From Larkinella knui (GTDB taxonomy: Bacteria; Bacteroidota; Bacteroidia; Cytophagales; Spirosomataceae): DNA of 64,000 bases. Position 1 is the stretch's first letter. Each line of letters begins with the position of its first letter. Shown piece after piece: positions 52,884-62,581 of this stretch. The notes beneath the pieces were generated by a model that saw nothing but the letters and a program-made list of their open reading frames with translations, had not been told where the DNA came from and made no database searches. The position numbers were made by a program, and so were the translations under genes. The stretch covers positions 682,001-746,000 of the forward strand of contig NZ_RQJP01000005.1 of NCBI RefSeq assembly GCF_003858645.1, read 5' to 3'.

Positions 52884-54320
52884 ATGACTAAAACTGTACT
52901 TGTTCGGCTTCGTTACGGCGCATTGCTGGCTTTCCTGACTGTTTTTTCGAGTACCTATGCCCAATCTCCCACCAATCTGACATCTAATATTGCGTTAATC
53001 GCACCAGCACAAACTGATTTCGCTCCTTCCGCTTTTTTCTCGAGTACTTCCCAGATTGTTGCCGCTTTCAATGCCGCACGAAGGGCCGAGGAAACGCAAT
53101 TGGGCCTGCCGGCGAATAGTTTGGGTAATTTGTCCTTGCCCGCGAATTATGCCACCTTTTCGCCCAACGACCGGGCGTTGTTTCTGATCAATCAGGAGCG
53201 GATTGCCCGGAGTGGGGTTACGTATCCGGGAACGACGGCGGTTTTGGGTTTACCCATGGAAGCGGTTGAAAGTGCTCTAGTGACAACGGCTCAGAACCAC
53301 GCGGCATTTCTGGTGGCCAGCAACACTTTTTCCCATACCGGAGCAGGTGGATCGACCTCGTTTGATCGGGTCAATGCCACGTATCCGGCTGGTTGTCAAA
53401 CCGGTATGGGATATGCCGAAAATATTTATGTTGCGTGCAGCAGCAGCGCAACGACGCCGACCTTTCTGGTCGAACAGGCTATATTCAACTGGCTCTACCG
53501 GGATTCGGCAACCGGTTGGGGACACCGAAAAGCCATGCTGATTCAGAATAATGATATTTATGTGGCTCCCCCACCGAATACGCTGCGGGGCTATGTCAAC
53601 GATCACGGAAGCGCTTCGAGTGAGGGGTTTTTGGGCATCGGGATTGCGTCGACGCCGGTTGGCGCTTATTCCGCGTCCTGTTCCGGCAGTTTTGCCGGGC
53701 ATGTGGTTGTGATGAACATTGCTGATCCGACAGCGAATGCCGGCTGCACGTTTGCTGCTACGGATGCGCTTCCGGTGCATCTGCTTTATTTCTCCGGGGT
53801 TTCCCGCGAAGGCAAGGCGGTGCTGGGCTGGTCGACAACCTGGGAAGATAACAATCTGGGATTCGACATTTTGAAAAGCCGGGATGCCCAAGCGTTTGAA
53901 AAAATTGGGTTTGTAAAGGGAAATGGGACTGTTTCGGAAACCAGGGCCTACGGCTGGGCAGACGACGAGGTGACACCGGGCGAAACGTATTATTACCGCC
54001 TGCAACAAAGCGACGTCAACGGCCGAACGGAGCTTTCGAAAATCGTGGCCGTTCAGATTGAATCCGCCAATCGGGACCGCTATCTGTTTCCGAATCCGAG
54101 TGCCGACGGGCGGTTTACGCTGGTAGCTTCCGGTAGCGATCACCTAACCGTCAAACTCCTCAACACCGCAGGAATGGAACTATCCGTTCGAACCAGTGCC
54201 AATACCGCATCCATGGACGTCGTACCGGGTCAACCACTACCACCGGGCCTGTATTGGGTGAAAGTTCAGGAAGGCAACGGCCGGGTGCAGAACGTACTGC
54301 GCCTGCTAATCGGGCATTAA
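52884..54320 (+). CDS. Secreted CAP (SCP/PR1) domain protein with type IX secretion tail
   Basis: 478 residues. Signal peptide ~1-26 (ending STYAQ). CAP domain at about 60-285: LPANYATFSPNDRALFLINQERIARSG, HAAFLVASNTFSHTG, YAENIYVACSSS, WLYRDSATGWGHRKAML. A linker and a discoidin-free Ig-like segment follow (DALPVHLLYFSGVSREGKAVLGW). The last ~75 residues, from RYLFPNPSADGRFTLVASG to the end, are a T9SS type A sorting domain that directs cell-surface export. CAP proteins are often enzyme-like or lipid binding; the activity is unknown. Confidence 0.9.
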   Translation: MTKTVLVRLRYGALLAFLTVFSSTYAQSPTNLTSNIALIAPAQTDFAPSAFFSSTSQIVAAFNAARRAEETQLGLPANSLGNLSLPANYATFSPNDRALFLINQERIARSGVTYPGTTAVLGLPMEAVESALVTTAQNHAAFLVASNTFSHTGAGGSTSFDRVNATYPAGCQTGMGYAENIYVACSSSATTPTFLVEQAIFNWLYRDSATGWGHRKAMLIQNNDIYVAPPPNTLRGYVNDHGSASSEGFLGIGIASTPVGAYSASCSGSFAGHVVVMNIADPTANAGCTFAATDALPVHLLYFSGVSREGKAVLGWSTTWEDNNLGFDILKSRDAQAFEKIGFVKGNGTVSETRAYGWADDEVTPGETYYYRLQQSDVNGRTELSKIVAVQIESANRDRYLFPNPSADGRFTLVASGSDHLTVKLLNTAGMELSVRTSANTASMDVVPGQPLPPGLYWVKVQEGNGRVQNVLRLLIGH

Positions 54321-54334
54321 ATTACCGGACTCGA

Positions 54335-54400
54335 AACCGCAAAGGATAACGGAATTGATTTCGGCTGTGGCAGGAATGGTTGCTCTTTGCGGTTTTATTA
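54335..54400 (+). terminator. Hairpin after the first CAP gene
   Basis: AAACCGCAAAG pairs with CTTTGCGGTTTT across a long loop, ending GCGGTTTTATTAG. The stem is strong and U-rich but the loop of about 40 bases makes termination uncertain. Confidence 0.5.
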
Positions 54401-54443
54401 GTAATTATGCAGAACGCCCGGTTTTGCCACTAACACCGCTGTG

Positions 54444-55301
54444 ATGCGACTATTCCTCAGTTTGCTTCTGCTCACTCCTTACTTCGTATTCGGCCAGTCA
54501 CCGAAAAATCTGAAGGCCGATGTCAAACTGCCAAAAGATCCGGCTTACACCAGCGCCCCCAATGGGTTCCCGGTTTTTGAAACAGCGGCCCAGGTTGTCA
54601 ACTCCTTTAATTTTGCGCGTCGGCAGGAGGAAAAGCAGATGAAACTTCCGGCCAATAGCCTCGGGGTATTGTCATTACCGGAAAACTACAACCAACTTGC
54701 CCCCGCCGAGCGGGCCTTGTTGCTCACCAATCAGGAACGAACCGCCCGGGCTGGCGTCAATTATGGAGGGGGCAAAGCCGCTGGTCTGCCACTCGAAGCC
54801 CTGGAAACCCACCTCAACGAGGTTGCCCAGGCTCACGCTGCTGACATGACGGCCCATCATTTTTTTGGACACACCAGCCACGATGGTCGCACGGCCCTCG
54901 ACCGCATCACGGCCCAGGCAGTATTCGGGAGCAAATGCTACGAATTTATGTCCCGGGCCGAAAATATTTATATGTTTTGCTACTACAGCAGTGATAAACC
55001 GGTGCTGCAACTACCGCCTTTTATAGTGGAACAGGCCCTGTTTTCCTGGCTTTATCAGGATGCGTCCGTGGCCTGGGGGCATCGCGAAACGTTGCTGATT
55101 CAGGACAAGGATGCGTCTGGCGGCTCCGGGTTTCACAACAATCGCGGCCCGGCCGAAAGCGAAGGGTTTCTGGGCGTTGGCCTGGCCACCCGGGCTGATT
55201 ACGGCCCCTGCGCCAAAATGCCGGGTTACCAGCGGGTCGGGCATGTGGTGGTCATGAACCTCGTTGATCCGGCGGCCGATTGCCGGTATTCCATTCCGTA
55301 A
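54444..55301 (+). CDS. Secreted CAP domain protein without sorting tail
   Basis: 285 residues from ATG at 54444 (GTG just upstream possible). Signal peptide ~1-18 (ending YFVFG). It mirrors the preceding gene closely in the CAP part: LPANSLGVLSLPENYNQLAPAERALLLTNQERTARAG, HAADMTAHHFFGHT, SRAENIYMFCYYSS, WLYQDASVAWGHRETLLIQ. It ends at the CAP domain, so it should not be anchored by T9SS and may stay periplasmic. Tandem duplicate with different destination. Confidence 0.88.
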   Translation: MRLFLSLLLLTPYFVFGQSPKNLKADVKLPKDPAYTSAPNGFPVFETAAQVVNSFNFARRQEEKQMKLPANSLGVLSLPENYNQLAPAERALLLTNQERTARAGVNYGGGKAAGLPLEALETHLNEVAQAHAADMTAHHFFGHTSHDGRTALDRITAQAVFGSKCYEFMSRAENIYMFCYYSSDKPVLQLPPFIVEQALFSWLYQDASVAWGHRETLLIQDKDASGGSGFHNNRGPAESEGFLGVGLATRADYGPCAKMPGYQRVGHVVVMNLVDPAADCRYSIP

Positions 55302-55537
55302 TTTCCTGCAAAACGAATTCCTTCACTGGTCAATTTCTTCTGAGAACTTCCGGAAGATTACTTAAGTAGTTTCCTGAAAATACGCCTATTTAGCCATTTT
55401 GGTGGATAAAACGGTTTTTTCGTCTAAAAACGAGGATGTAAAAAAGTCTTGTCGTCAAATTTATAAACGGGACAAGTAGAACGTTTATGGAGTCCTCCTT
55501 TTATGACTTAGTAAACTTTATCTACAAAAAATACTAA

Positions 55538-56374
55538 ATGAAACACTTCTCCGCCTATACTGCCGAGGAGTTAGCCGCTGACGAACTGTTCATTCGGTGG
55601 GTTCAACATCCTGATGATGCTGAGGTTTCGGCGTATTGGGAGGGTTGGCTGGCCCACCATCCTTACAAAACTCAAGTAGTCGATTTAGCCCGCGAACTGG
55701 TTCGTATGGCTTCAAATCCGGCATCCCGGCCGATGGAAGGAGAGGAGGTGATGTCGTTGTGGGGGCGAATCCGGTCGTCGATTCAGGAAATGCCTGAGTT
55801 GCAACCGTTGCAGCCCGAAGTCCAAAGTTGGGTAACAAACTGGTATATATTTCGCTGGGTGAGTGCCGCGGCCGGTATCGTGGTATTTATCGGCTGGGTG
55901 CTCTGGATGCAATGGTCGCACGCGATGGAAACGGTGCGAACCCCGATCGGAGTGGCCAAAACCGTAAAGCTGCCGGATGGAACGCTGGTGAAGCTGATTG
56001 GCAACAGCCAGATCCGTTTTGCCCGGGTGTGGTCAGAAGAAGTGCCCCGGGCGGTGTGGCTCGAAGGCGAAGCGTCTTTTACGGTAGCCCAGCGCCCCGG
56101 CTCCGGCGAAGACAGTAAATTTCGGGTTCATACCACCACACTCACGGTGGAGGTTCAGGGTACCCGGTTCAACGTATCGCAACGAAAGGAAGGAACGCGG
56201 GTTGGGCTGTCGGCCGGAAAAATAAAACTGATGCTGAACGACGATCCGCAGATTATCGAGATGAAACCCGGAGAATCTGTTGAAATACCGGCGCGGATCA
56301 CGGTGCAAAATAAAACGTCATTCATCCCTGCCTACACCGATTTACCGCAATTGCCGCTTATTTATTTTACCTAA
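55538..56374 (+). CDS. FecR family anti-sigma factor, short form
   Basis: 278 residues. N-terminal cytoplasmic helix bundle (WVQHPDDAEVSAYWEGWLAHHPY), one transmembrane helix at 103-126, then the FecR domain (VRTPIGVAKTVKLPDGTLVKLIGNSQIRFA, VWLEGEASFTVAQ, TTTLTVEVQGTRFNVS). Most Bacteroidota members end in a further ~70-residue DUF4974 domain, absent here (stops ~25 residues after ETGESVEIPAR-like MKPGESVEIPA). No ECF sigma factor gene is adjacent. It lies 62 bp upstream of SusC-type gene. It would control TonB-dependent transporter transcription through a sigma factor elsewhere. Confidence 0.88.
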   Translation: MKHFSAYTAEELAADELFIRWVQHPDDAEVSAYWEGWLAHHPYKTQVVDLARELVRMASNPASRPMEGEEVMSLWGRIRSSIQEMPELQPLQPEVQSWVTNWYIFRWVSAAAGIVVFIGWVLWMQWSHAMETVRTPIGVAKTVKLPDGTLVKLIGNSQIRFARVWSEEVPRAVWLEGEASFTVAQRPGSGEDSKFRVHTTTLTVEVQGTRFNVSQRKEGTRVGLSAGKIKLMLNDDPQIIEMKPGESVEIPARITVQNKTSFIPAYTDLPQLPLIYFT

Positions 56375-56436
56375 GTTCCCTGACTGCCGCATTTCAATCT
56401 CTTTTTATAGTTTAAAATCAACCAATCTCTATTTTT

Positions 56437-59400
56437 ATGAAGTACACAATTACCTCATTCCACTTTCCCAAACCAAATCGCGCCACGCTGGTGGCTCGTC
56501 TGGGTGCTTGTGGGTTGGCGGGTCTGCTGGCTGGGAGTCTGCCGGTTCAGGCCGCCATTGGGTCGCATCGACCACCAACCGAAACGCCTGTTGCAAACCC
56601 CAAAGGGGTGGCGCTGCATTCCCTGAAGGCGGTTGAAAAAAAAGACCCTGCCGTGCAGGAACGGACGGTGACAGGCCGGGTTTTGAGTTCGGAAGACAAC
56701 AGCGCACTGCCGGGCGTTAACATCGCCGTGAAAGGATCGACGCGCGGAACCACCAGCGATGCCGAAGGCAATTACAAACTCGCGATTCCGGACAACAATG
56801 CTGTCTTGGTTTTCTCATCCGTGGGGTTTATTACGCAGGAAGTAACCGCCGGAACCCGCTCAACCATTGAGATTCGGCTCAAAACAGACGACCGGACGCT
56901 GAACGAAGTGGTTGTCGTGGGGTATGGTACGCAGAAAAAAAGCCAGTTGACGGGCGCTATTTCGTCGGTTTCGGCCAAGCAAATTACCGAAATGCCGATT
57001 ACCAACATTAGCCAGGCGATGCAGGGCCGGGTAGCGGGGGTGGATGTGGCGCAGTCGGGTAGCCGACCGGGTGCGACACCAACGGTCCGGATTCGCGGCC
57101 GTCGTTCGTTTAATGCCGGAAACAATCCCCTGTATGTGGTCGATGGGATTCCCCTTACCGGCGATCGGAACGAACTTTTGGGAACTCGTCCATTCGATTT
57201 TGCTTCCGGGGGATACGAAGATTTAAACCCGAATGATGTGGGTTCGGTAGAAATTCTGAAAGACGCCACCGCAACCGCCATTTATGGTGCCAGAGGTGCA
57301 AACGGGGTGGTTCTGGTAACGACCAAGCGAGGCAATGCCAACGGAAAAACAACGATCAGTTACGATGCGTACGCTGGGGTTACCGATCCACTGGACAAAG
57401 TTCACTTATTCACCGGTCCCGAGTTTACGGAATACGTTCGGGAAGCGTATCGGGCCACCAATCTCTACAATGACGCGAATGGCAAGCCGGTGCCGACCGG
57501 TGTTGGCGATGCCTTTGCCGATTCAAAAGTAGCGGTTTTGGGGGGCGATCCGGCCGTTGCTGCGGGGATTGCCGCCAACCGGAACACCGATTACCAGTCG
57601 ATGATTCTCCGGCAGGGCATTCAGCAAAACCATTCGCTGGGCATTCAGGGCGGTAACGAAAAAACGCAGTTCTATATTTCAGCGGGCATTTTTCGGGATA
57701 AAGGCATTGTTCCCGGTCAGGATTATTCGCGGTATTCACTGCGGGCCAACATCGACCATCAAATCAACAAGGTTATCAAAGTGGGTCTTTCGGCCTATAT
57801 GATGTACAGCGTTCGAAACGGGGCCAATATCAATCCCTACCGGTTTACGCTCCAGCAAAATCCGCTCGGCAGACCGTATGACGACAACGGCAAGCTCATT
57901 TTTGCACCCACCAACGATGCTTTATTGACCAACCCGCTGGCAGAAATCGTACCGGGTGCGCAGGTGGACGAAATCAAGAAATACCGCATCTTCAACAGTG
58001 TCTATGCCGAAGCCAACATCATCGACGGGTTGAAATACCGGATTAATTTCGGGCCGGATTTCTCCGTTTCCCGCGCAGGACGTTTCGTGGGTTCGCTGAC
58101 CAACGACCGGAAAGGTGGCGACCCAACGGCGTCGACCAACAACCAGGTTGGGTTTAACTACACGCTGGAAAATATCGTGACGTATAACAAGACGTTCGGC
58201 GACCATAATTTAGGCATAACGGCTCTGCAATCCATTCAGCGGGATAATTTTGAGTACAGTAACCTTTCCGTACAGGGTGTTCCGGCCGAAACCCAGCAAT
58301 ATAACAATGTGGGTAATGCGAGTTTGGTGTTGGGGGTAGGCAGCAATTTGATCCAGTGGACGATCAACTCGTTTATGGGTCGGATTAACTACGACTACAA
58401 GGATAAGTACCTGGTAACCGCTACCCTTCGGCGGGATGGATCAAGCCGTTTTGGTAAAAACACGAAGTACGGTAACTTCCCGGGTCTGGCTTTGGCCTGG
58501 AACATCAGCAATGAAGAATTTCTGAAAAACGTTTCGTGGCTCGATCAGTTAAAAATACGCGTAAGCCACGGGTCGGTCGGGAATCAGGGCGTGGTGCCGT
58601 ATCAGACCCAGGGATTGCTGGGCCGCACGGTGTATGCCTTCGGAAATACCGGTGCGTTTGGTTATCGCCCCAGCACGATCGGAAATCCTGATTTGAAGTG
58701 GGAAACGTCGACCTCATCAAACCTTGGGTTAGATTTTAGCCTTTGGAGAGGCCGCGTGTCCGGTTCGATCGAACTCTATCAGACCAATACCACCGACCTG
58801 CTGCTGTCTGATCAGTTGCCAACTTCCATCGGCTTCAACGCGGTGACGCGGAACGTCGGCGAAACCCGGAACCGCGGGATCGAAATCAGTCTGTCGACGG
58901 TAAACGTTAATTCAAAAGGTGGGTTTAAGTGGACGACGGACTTTGCCTTTACCAAAAATAATGAAGCCATTATTTCGCTTTACAACGGTGCCATCGATGA
59001 CATCGGGAACAAGTGGTTTATTGGCAAACCCTTAACGGCTTTCTATGATTACAAGAAGGCGGGAATCTGGCAGACCAGCGAAGCCGATCTGGCTAAATCG
59101 TACCAAAGCTCCGTTGGCCAGATCAAAGTTCAGGATACCAACAACGACGGTAAAACCACGTCGGATGACCGGGTTTTTCTGGGGTCGGATATTCCCAATT
59201 TCAGTGCCGGGATTACCAACCGATTCAATTACAAAGGGTTCGATTTATCGTTCTTCGTCTATGGCCGGTTTGGTCAGACCATCCTGAGCGGTTTCCACCG
59301 GGATAACAACCAGTTGGCCGGTCGTTACCAGCAGATCAAAGTAGACTACTGGACGCCGAATAATCCCACAAATGAATTCCCGCAACCCAAGTCGAACCAG

Positions 59401-59676
59401 GAATTTCCGGTGTATAATTCGTCGCTCTTTTACTTCGATGGCACGTTTGTGAAAGTTCGTAACATCAATTTCGGATACACGTTTACGTCCGGTATTGCCC
59501 AGAAACTGGGTCTGCAGTCGCTGCGTCTGTTTACCAGTATTCAGCAGCCGTTCATCTTTTCGAAATACCGCTCGAAATACAACGGTGTCGATCCTGAAAC
59601 GGCCGATGGCACGATCAACAATGATGTGGTGCCCGCGACCCGGATCATGACCTTTGGTTTAAACGTGAAATTTTAA
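56437..59676 (+). CDS. SusC/RagA family TonB-dependent outer membrane transporter
   Basis: 1079 residues. Signal ~1-40; carboxypeptidase-like regulatory domain (TVTGRVLSSEDNSALPGVNI, to about 150); TonB box region LNEVVVVGYGTQKKSQLTGA; plug with IRGRRSFNAGNNPLYVVDGIPL and LKDATATAIYGARGANGVVLV; then the barrel ending in FGLNVKF. There is no N-terminal secretin/TonB signalling (STN) domain. It takes up oligosaccharide- or glycoside-like ligands handed over by the SusD partner, which begins 89 bp downstream. FecR upstream suggests regulated expression. Confidence 0.96.
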   Translation: MKYTITSFHFPKPNRATLVARLGACGLAGLLAGSLPVQAAIGSHRPPTETPVANPKGVALHSLKAVEKKDPAVQERTVTGRVLSSEDNSALPGVNIAVKGSTRGTTSDAEGNYKLAIPDNNAVLVFSSVGFITQEVTAGTRSTIEIRLKTDDRTLNEVVVVGYGTQKKSQLTGAISSVSAKQITEMPITNISQAMQGRVAGVDVAQSGSRPGATPTVRIRGRRSFNAGNNPLYVVDGIPLTGDRNELLGTRPFDFASGGYEDLNPNDVGSVEILKDATATAIYGARGANGVVLVTTKRGNANGKTTISYDAYAGVTDPLDKVHLFTGPEFTEYVREAYRATNLYNDANGKPVPTGVGDAFADSKVAVLGGDPAVAAGIAANRNTDYQSMILRQGIQQNHSLGIQGGNEKTQFYISAGIFRDKGIVPGQDYSRYSLRANIDHQINKVIKVGLSAYMMYSVRNGANINPYRFTLQQNPLGRPYDDNGKLIFAPTNDALLTNPLAEIVPGAQVDEIKKYRIFNSVYAEANIIDGLKYRINFGPDFSVSRAGRFVGSLTNDRKGGDPTASTNNQVGFNYTLENIVTYNKTFGDHNLGITALQSIQRDNFEYSNLSVQGVPAETQQYNNVGNASLVLGVGSNLIQWTINSFMGRINYDYKDKYLVTATLRRDGSSRFGKNTKYGNFPGLALAWNISNEEFLKNVSWLDQLKIRVSHGSVGNQGVVPYQTQGLLGRTVYAFGNTGAFGYRPSTIGNPDLKWETSTSSNLGLDFSLWRGRVSGSIELYQTNTTDLLLSDQLPTSIGFNAVTRNVGETRNRGIEISLSTVNVNSKGGFKWTTDFAFTKNNEAIISLYNGAIDDIGNKWFIGKPLTAFYDYKKAGIWQTSEADLAKSYQSSVGQIKVQDTNNDGKTTSDDRVFLGSDIPNFSAGITNRFNYKGFDLSFFVYGRFGQTILSGFHRDNNQLAGRYQQIKVDYWTPNNPTNEFPQPKSNQEFPVYNSSLFYFDGTFVKVRNINFGYTFTSGIAQKLGLQSLRLFTSIQQPFIFSKYRSKYNGVDPETADGTINNDVVPATRIMTFGLNVKF

Positions 59677-59765
59677 TCCGGTAAATCATCGCTCTTTTAG
59701 CCATAAAACCGAAACGGCGATGCCATTTGCTCTTTGAGTTTTTAACACTCTTTCGATTTTAAAAC

Positions 59766-61475
59766 ATGAAATCTATATTTTCAACAGCATCATTCCGTGT
59801 CCTGGGCCTTGCAGCGCTCTTGCTCAGCGGACAGGCGTGTAAGGACGTTCTGGATGAAAAAGTAATCTCCAGTATCGGGAACGATTACGTGAATACCCCA
59901 AAAGGATTTGAGGATGCCGTCAAAGCATCCTATGCGCCCTTGCGAAGCTTCTATGCGACACAACAGGGCCTGACTATGACGGAGTTCGGCACGGACTTGT
60001 ATGCGACGGGGGCCGATGGCGGTTACAAGGGCTTTCATTTCTACGATACCCAGCTGAATAGCTTTGTGGATTTTCTGCAAAACGTTTGGGAAGAGTTGTA
60101 TCGCGGTATCAATACCTGTAATTCGGTCATCGAGCGTGCGCCGGCGGCTACGGTTACGGATGCGGTGAAAAAGTTACGGGTGGCCGAAGTGAAATTTCTG
60201 CGGGCACACTATTACTTTATTCTGGTTCAACAATGGGGCGGTGTCGATTTGCGGTTGACGGAAACGCTGACTCCCACCAAAAAAACCAGCCGGGCCACGG
60301 AAGCTGACATCTACAAGGCTATTCTGGCCGATCTCGAATCGGCCGTGCCGGATTTGGACAACAAAATCCGGTCGGCAGACTACGGCCGCGCAACCAAAGC
60401 CGCTGCCGAACACCTGTTGGCCCGGGTCTATCTGACCAAAGCGACCTCGTCGGCCAAAGCCGCTGATGATTATGCCAAAGCCGCAACGTATGCCCAGAAC
60501 GTGATTGCCAATTATGGCTTTAAACTGTTGCCTGATTTTGCGAGCGTATTTGCCCAGGGAGCCGGTGAAATTAGCGATGAGGTCATCTTTGCGGTGCAGT
60601 ATACGTCTGATCCGCTGACCAATGCTTCGAGCCCTCCGGTTGCCAATTCTGGTGGGAATACCGGTGGTAACAACCTCCACCTGTTCTTCGGCATGCAGTA
60701 TGATGTGCAGGCGGGTATGGTCCGCGATATCTTTTATGGCCGGCCTTTCAAGCGGCTTCGCCCCACGGCTTACTGCTTGGAAACTGTTTTTAAAGACCGC
60801 GTCAATGATTCCCGGTACAAAAAGACGTTCCGGGATACCTGGCTGAGCAACTCTCCCGGCACCTATAATACCGCCTTCGACAACTCCAAAAAGACCGTCA
60901 CGTTTAAAGCCGGCGACACGGCCATTTACATTCCGGGCGTTGAATGGACGTTGGCGCAGCGGGCTGCTAAACCGTACCAGGTGCTGGTGCCCAGCGCCTA
61001 CAATGAGGCTCTTTTTCCGACATTGCAGAAATTCTTCGATCCCCTGCGTCCGGACCGGACCTATGAACCCGGTAGCCGTGATTATTTAGCCTTCCGACTG
61101 GCGGAAACGTATCTGATATTGGCCGAAGCCCAGTTGAAATTGGGTAAAACGGCCGAAGCGACAGCCGCCATCAACGCCGTGCGTCGTCGTGCCGCCTGGC
61201 CGGGAAAAGAAGCCGCTATGGAAATCACGCCGGCCGAAATGACCATGGATATGGTCATGGAAGAGCGTGGACGCGAACTTCTGGGTGAGCAAACGCGCTG
61301 GATGGATTTGAAACGCTGGGGAAATCTGGTTGATCGGGTGAAGAAATACAACCCCCAGGCTGCCCCGAACGTGAAAGAGATTCATAACCTGCGGCCGATT
61401 CCCCAAACCCAAATCGACCGGACGGAAAAAGGAGCCGACGGAAGTCCGGGCTTTGCGCAGAATCCGGGGTATTAA
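59766..61475 (+). CDS. SusD/RagB family nutrient-binding outer membrane lipoprotein
   Basis: 569 residues with a lipoprotein signal ending LLLSGQAC at Cys25. The helical SusD core shows LRAHYYFILVQQWGGVDLRLTET, RATEADIYKAILADLESAVPDL, AEHLLARVYLTKAT, and the C-terminal YLILAEAQLKLGKTAEATAAINAVRRRA and MVMEERGRELLGEQTRWMDLKRWG. It binds substrate on the cell surface and pairs with SusC. Substrate class not determinable from sequence. Confidence 0.95.
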   Translation: MKSIFSTASFRVLGLAALLLSGQACKDVLDEKVISSIGNDYVNTPKGFEDAVKASYAPLRSFYATQQGLTMTEFGTDLYATGADGGYKGFHFYDTQLNSFVDFLQNVWEELYRGINTCNSVIERAPAATVTDAVKKLRVAEVKFLRAHYYFILVQQWGGVDLRLTETLTPTKKTSRATEADIYKAILADLESAVPDLDNKIRSADYGRATKAAAEHLLARVYLTKATSSAKAADDYAKAATYAQNVIANYGFKLLPDFASVFAQGAGEISDEVIFAVQYTSDPLTNASSPPVANSGGNTGGNNLHLFFGMQYDVQAGMVRDIFYGRPFKRLRPTAYCLETVFKDRVNDSRYKKTFRDTWLSNSPGTYNTAFDNSKKTVTFKAGDTAIYIPGVEWTLAQRAAKPYQVLVPSAYNEALFPTLQKFFDPLRPDRTYEPGSRDYLAFRLAETYLILAEAQLKLGKTAEATAAINAVRRRAAWPGKEAAMEITPAEMTMDMVMEERGRELLGEQTRWMDLKRWGNLVDRVKKYNPQAAPNVKEIHNLRPIPQTQIDRTEKGADGSPGFAQNPGY

Positions 61476-61500
61476 GAAATACGTTACGTCAAATGAATCT

Positions 61501-61534
61501 GTGGCCCAGAACCGGAATTCCGGTTCTGGGCCAC
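61501..61534 (+). terminator. 34-base perfect palindrome after susD-like gene
   Basis: GTGGCCCAGAACCGGAAT at 61501 onward is followed directly by its reverse complement, 34 bases with no loop, then TTGTTTCTGG. It is most probably the terminator of the SusCD transcript. Confidence 0.75.
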
Positions 61535-61645
61535 TTGTTTCTGGCCCCATTGAGTAGATTACACGCCGAAATTCCTTCCTTGCTATAGAATTCTTTTCCC
61601 AAAAAACGCAGCCAAAACCGTGGTTGCGGACCATACTTACCAACT

Positions 61646-62575
61646 ATGCAGGCTATTAATAGACGCCAGTTCCTTGCTTCCGCCGGTTTATCGGCACTCG
61701 TTCTGGCCACCAAAACCGATCTGCTGGCCGACACCGCTAAAAAATCGGGACTCATGATCGGCTACTCCGGAATCACCTGGGGTAATGCTGATGCTCAAAC
61801 CGTTAAGGCCATAGAGGATATTTCATCGCTTGGTTATAAAGGCATTCAGCTTCGGGCGAATACCTTCGGCCCGTACAAGGCAAAACCGTCCGAATTGAAA
61901 GCCATGCTCGATAAGCATAAACTGAAACTGGCGATGTTCTCGAGCGGCAATGTGGAAATCGATCCCGCAAAATTTCAAAGTACCGTGGATATGCACGTGG
62001 CCCACGCCAGTTTCGTAAAAGCACTGGGCGGTTCGGCGTTTCAGATGACCAACAGCCTGCGGAAAAACGGCGAGGTACCCACCACCGAAGAATTGAAGAA
62101 ACTGGCGAGCGTGATGAACGAAATCGGCAGGCAAACCGCCGATATGGGCGTTCAGGCGACGTATCACAACCACATGAAACAATGGGGCGAAACGCCCGAA
62201 GAGGTGGATATTCTGGTTCATGAAATGAATCCGAAATACGTCAAACTGCTGCTGGATATTGCGCATTACAAGCAGGGCGGGGGCGACCCGGCCAAAGCCG
62301 TGGTGCAATACAAGGACGTGTTGCATACGCTTCACCTGAAAGACACCAAAAGCCCACTGCCCGAAAAACCGGACGATCCAAAAGCGTATAAATTCGTTGA
62401 ACTCGGGCAGGGCAATGTGGATGTTCCGGCGGTATTTGCGGCTTTGGATAAAATCAAGTTCAAAGGCTGGGGTGTGGTCGAACTCGACGGTGTTCCGGAC
62501 CCGAACAAAACCCCTTTGCAGTGCGCTCAAATCAACAAAGAGTACATCACCAAAACACTCAATTTCCCACTTTAA
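61646..62575 (+). CDS. Tat-exported sugar phosphate isomerase/epimerase (TIM barrel)
   Basis: 309 residues. INRRQFLASAGLSALVLATK is a twin-arginine signal, so the protein is folded before export. The rest is an AP-endonuclease-2/xylose-isomerase-like barrel: LGYKGIQLRAN, TYHNHMKQWGETPEEVD (His pair), LLLDIAHYKQGGGDP, LHLKDTKSP and WGVVELDGVPDPN, giving metal-ligand Glu/Asp/His. Enzymes of this group work with 3-keto sugars in related loci. The long inverted repeat sits between it and the DUF1080 gene. Confidence 0.92.
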   Translation: MQAINRRQFLASAGLSALVLATKTDLLADTAKKSGLMIGYSGITWGNADAQTVKAIEDISSLGYKGIQLRANTFGPYKAKPSELKAMLDKHKLKLAMFSSGNVEIDPAKFQSTVDMHVAHASFVKALGGSAFQMTNSLRKNGEVPTTEELKKLASVMNEIGRQTADMGVQATYHNHMKQWGETPEEVDILVHEMNPKYVKLLLDIAHYKQGGGDPAKAVVQYKDVLHTLHLKDTKSPLPEKPDDPKAYKFVELGQGNVDVPAVFAALDKIKFKGWGVVELDGVPDPNKTPLQCAQINKEYITKTLNFPL

Positions 62576-62581
62576 CCCTGA

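Noticed and set aside
61501-61534. Perfect palindrome as an operator for the downstream isomerase gene
   Set aside because: It lies just after the SusD stop and is followed by a U-rich stretch; terminator is the simpler reading.
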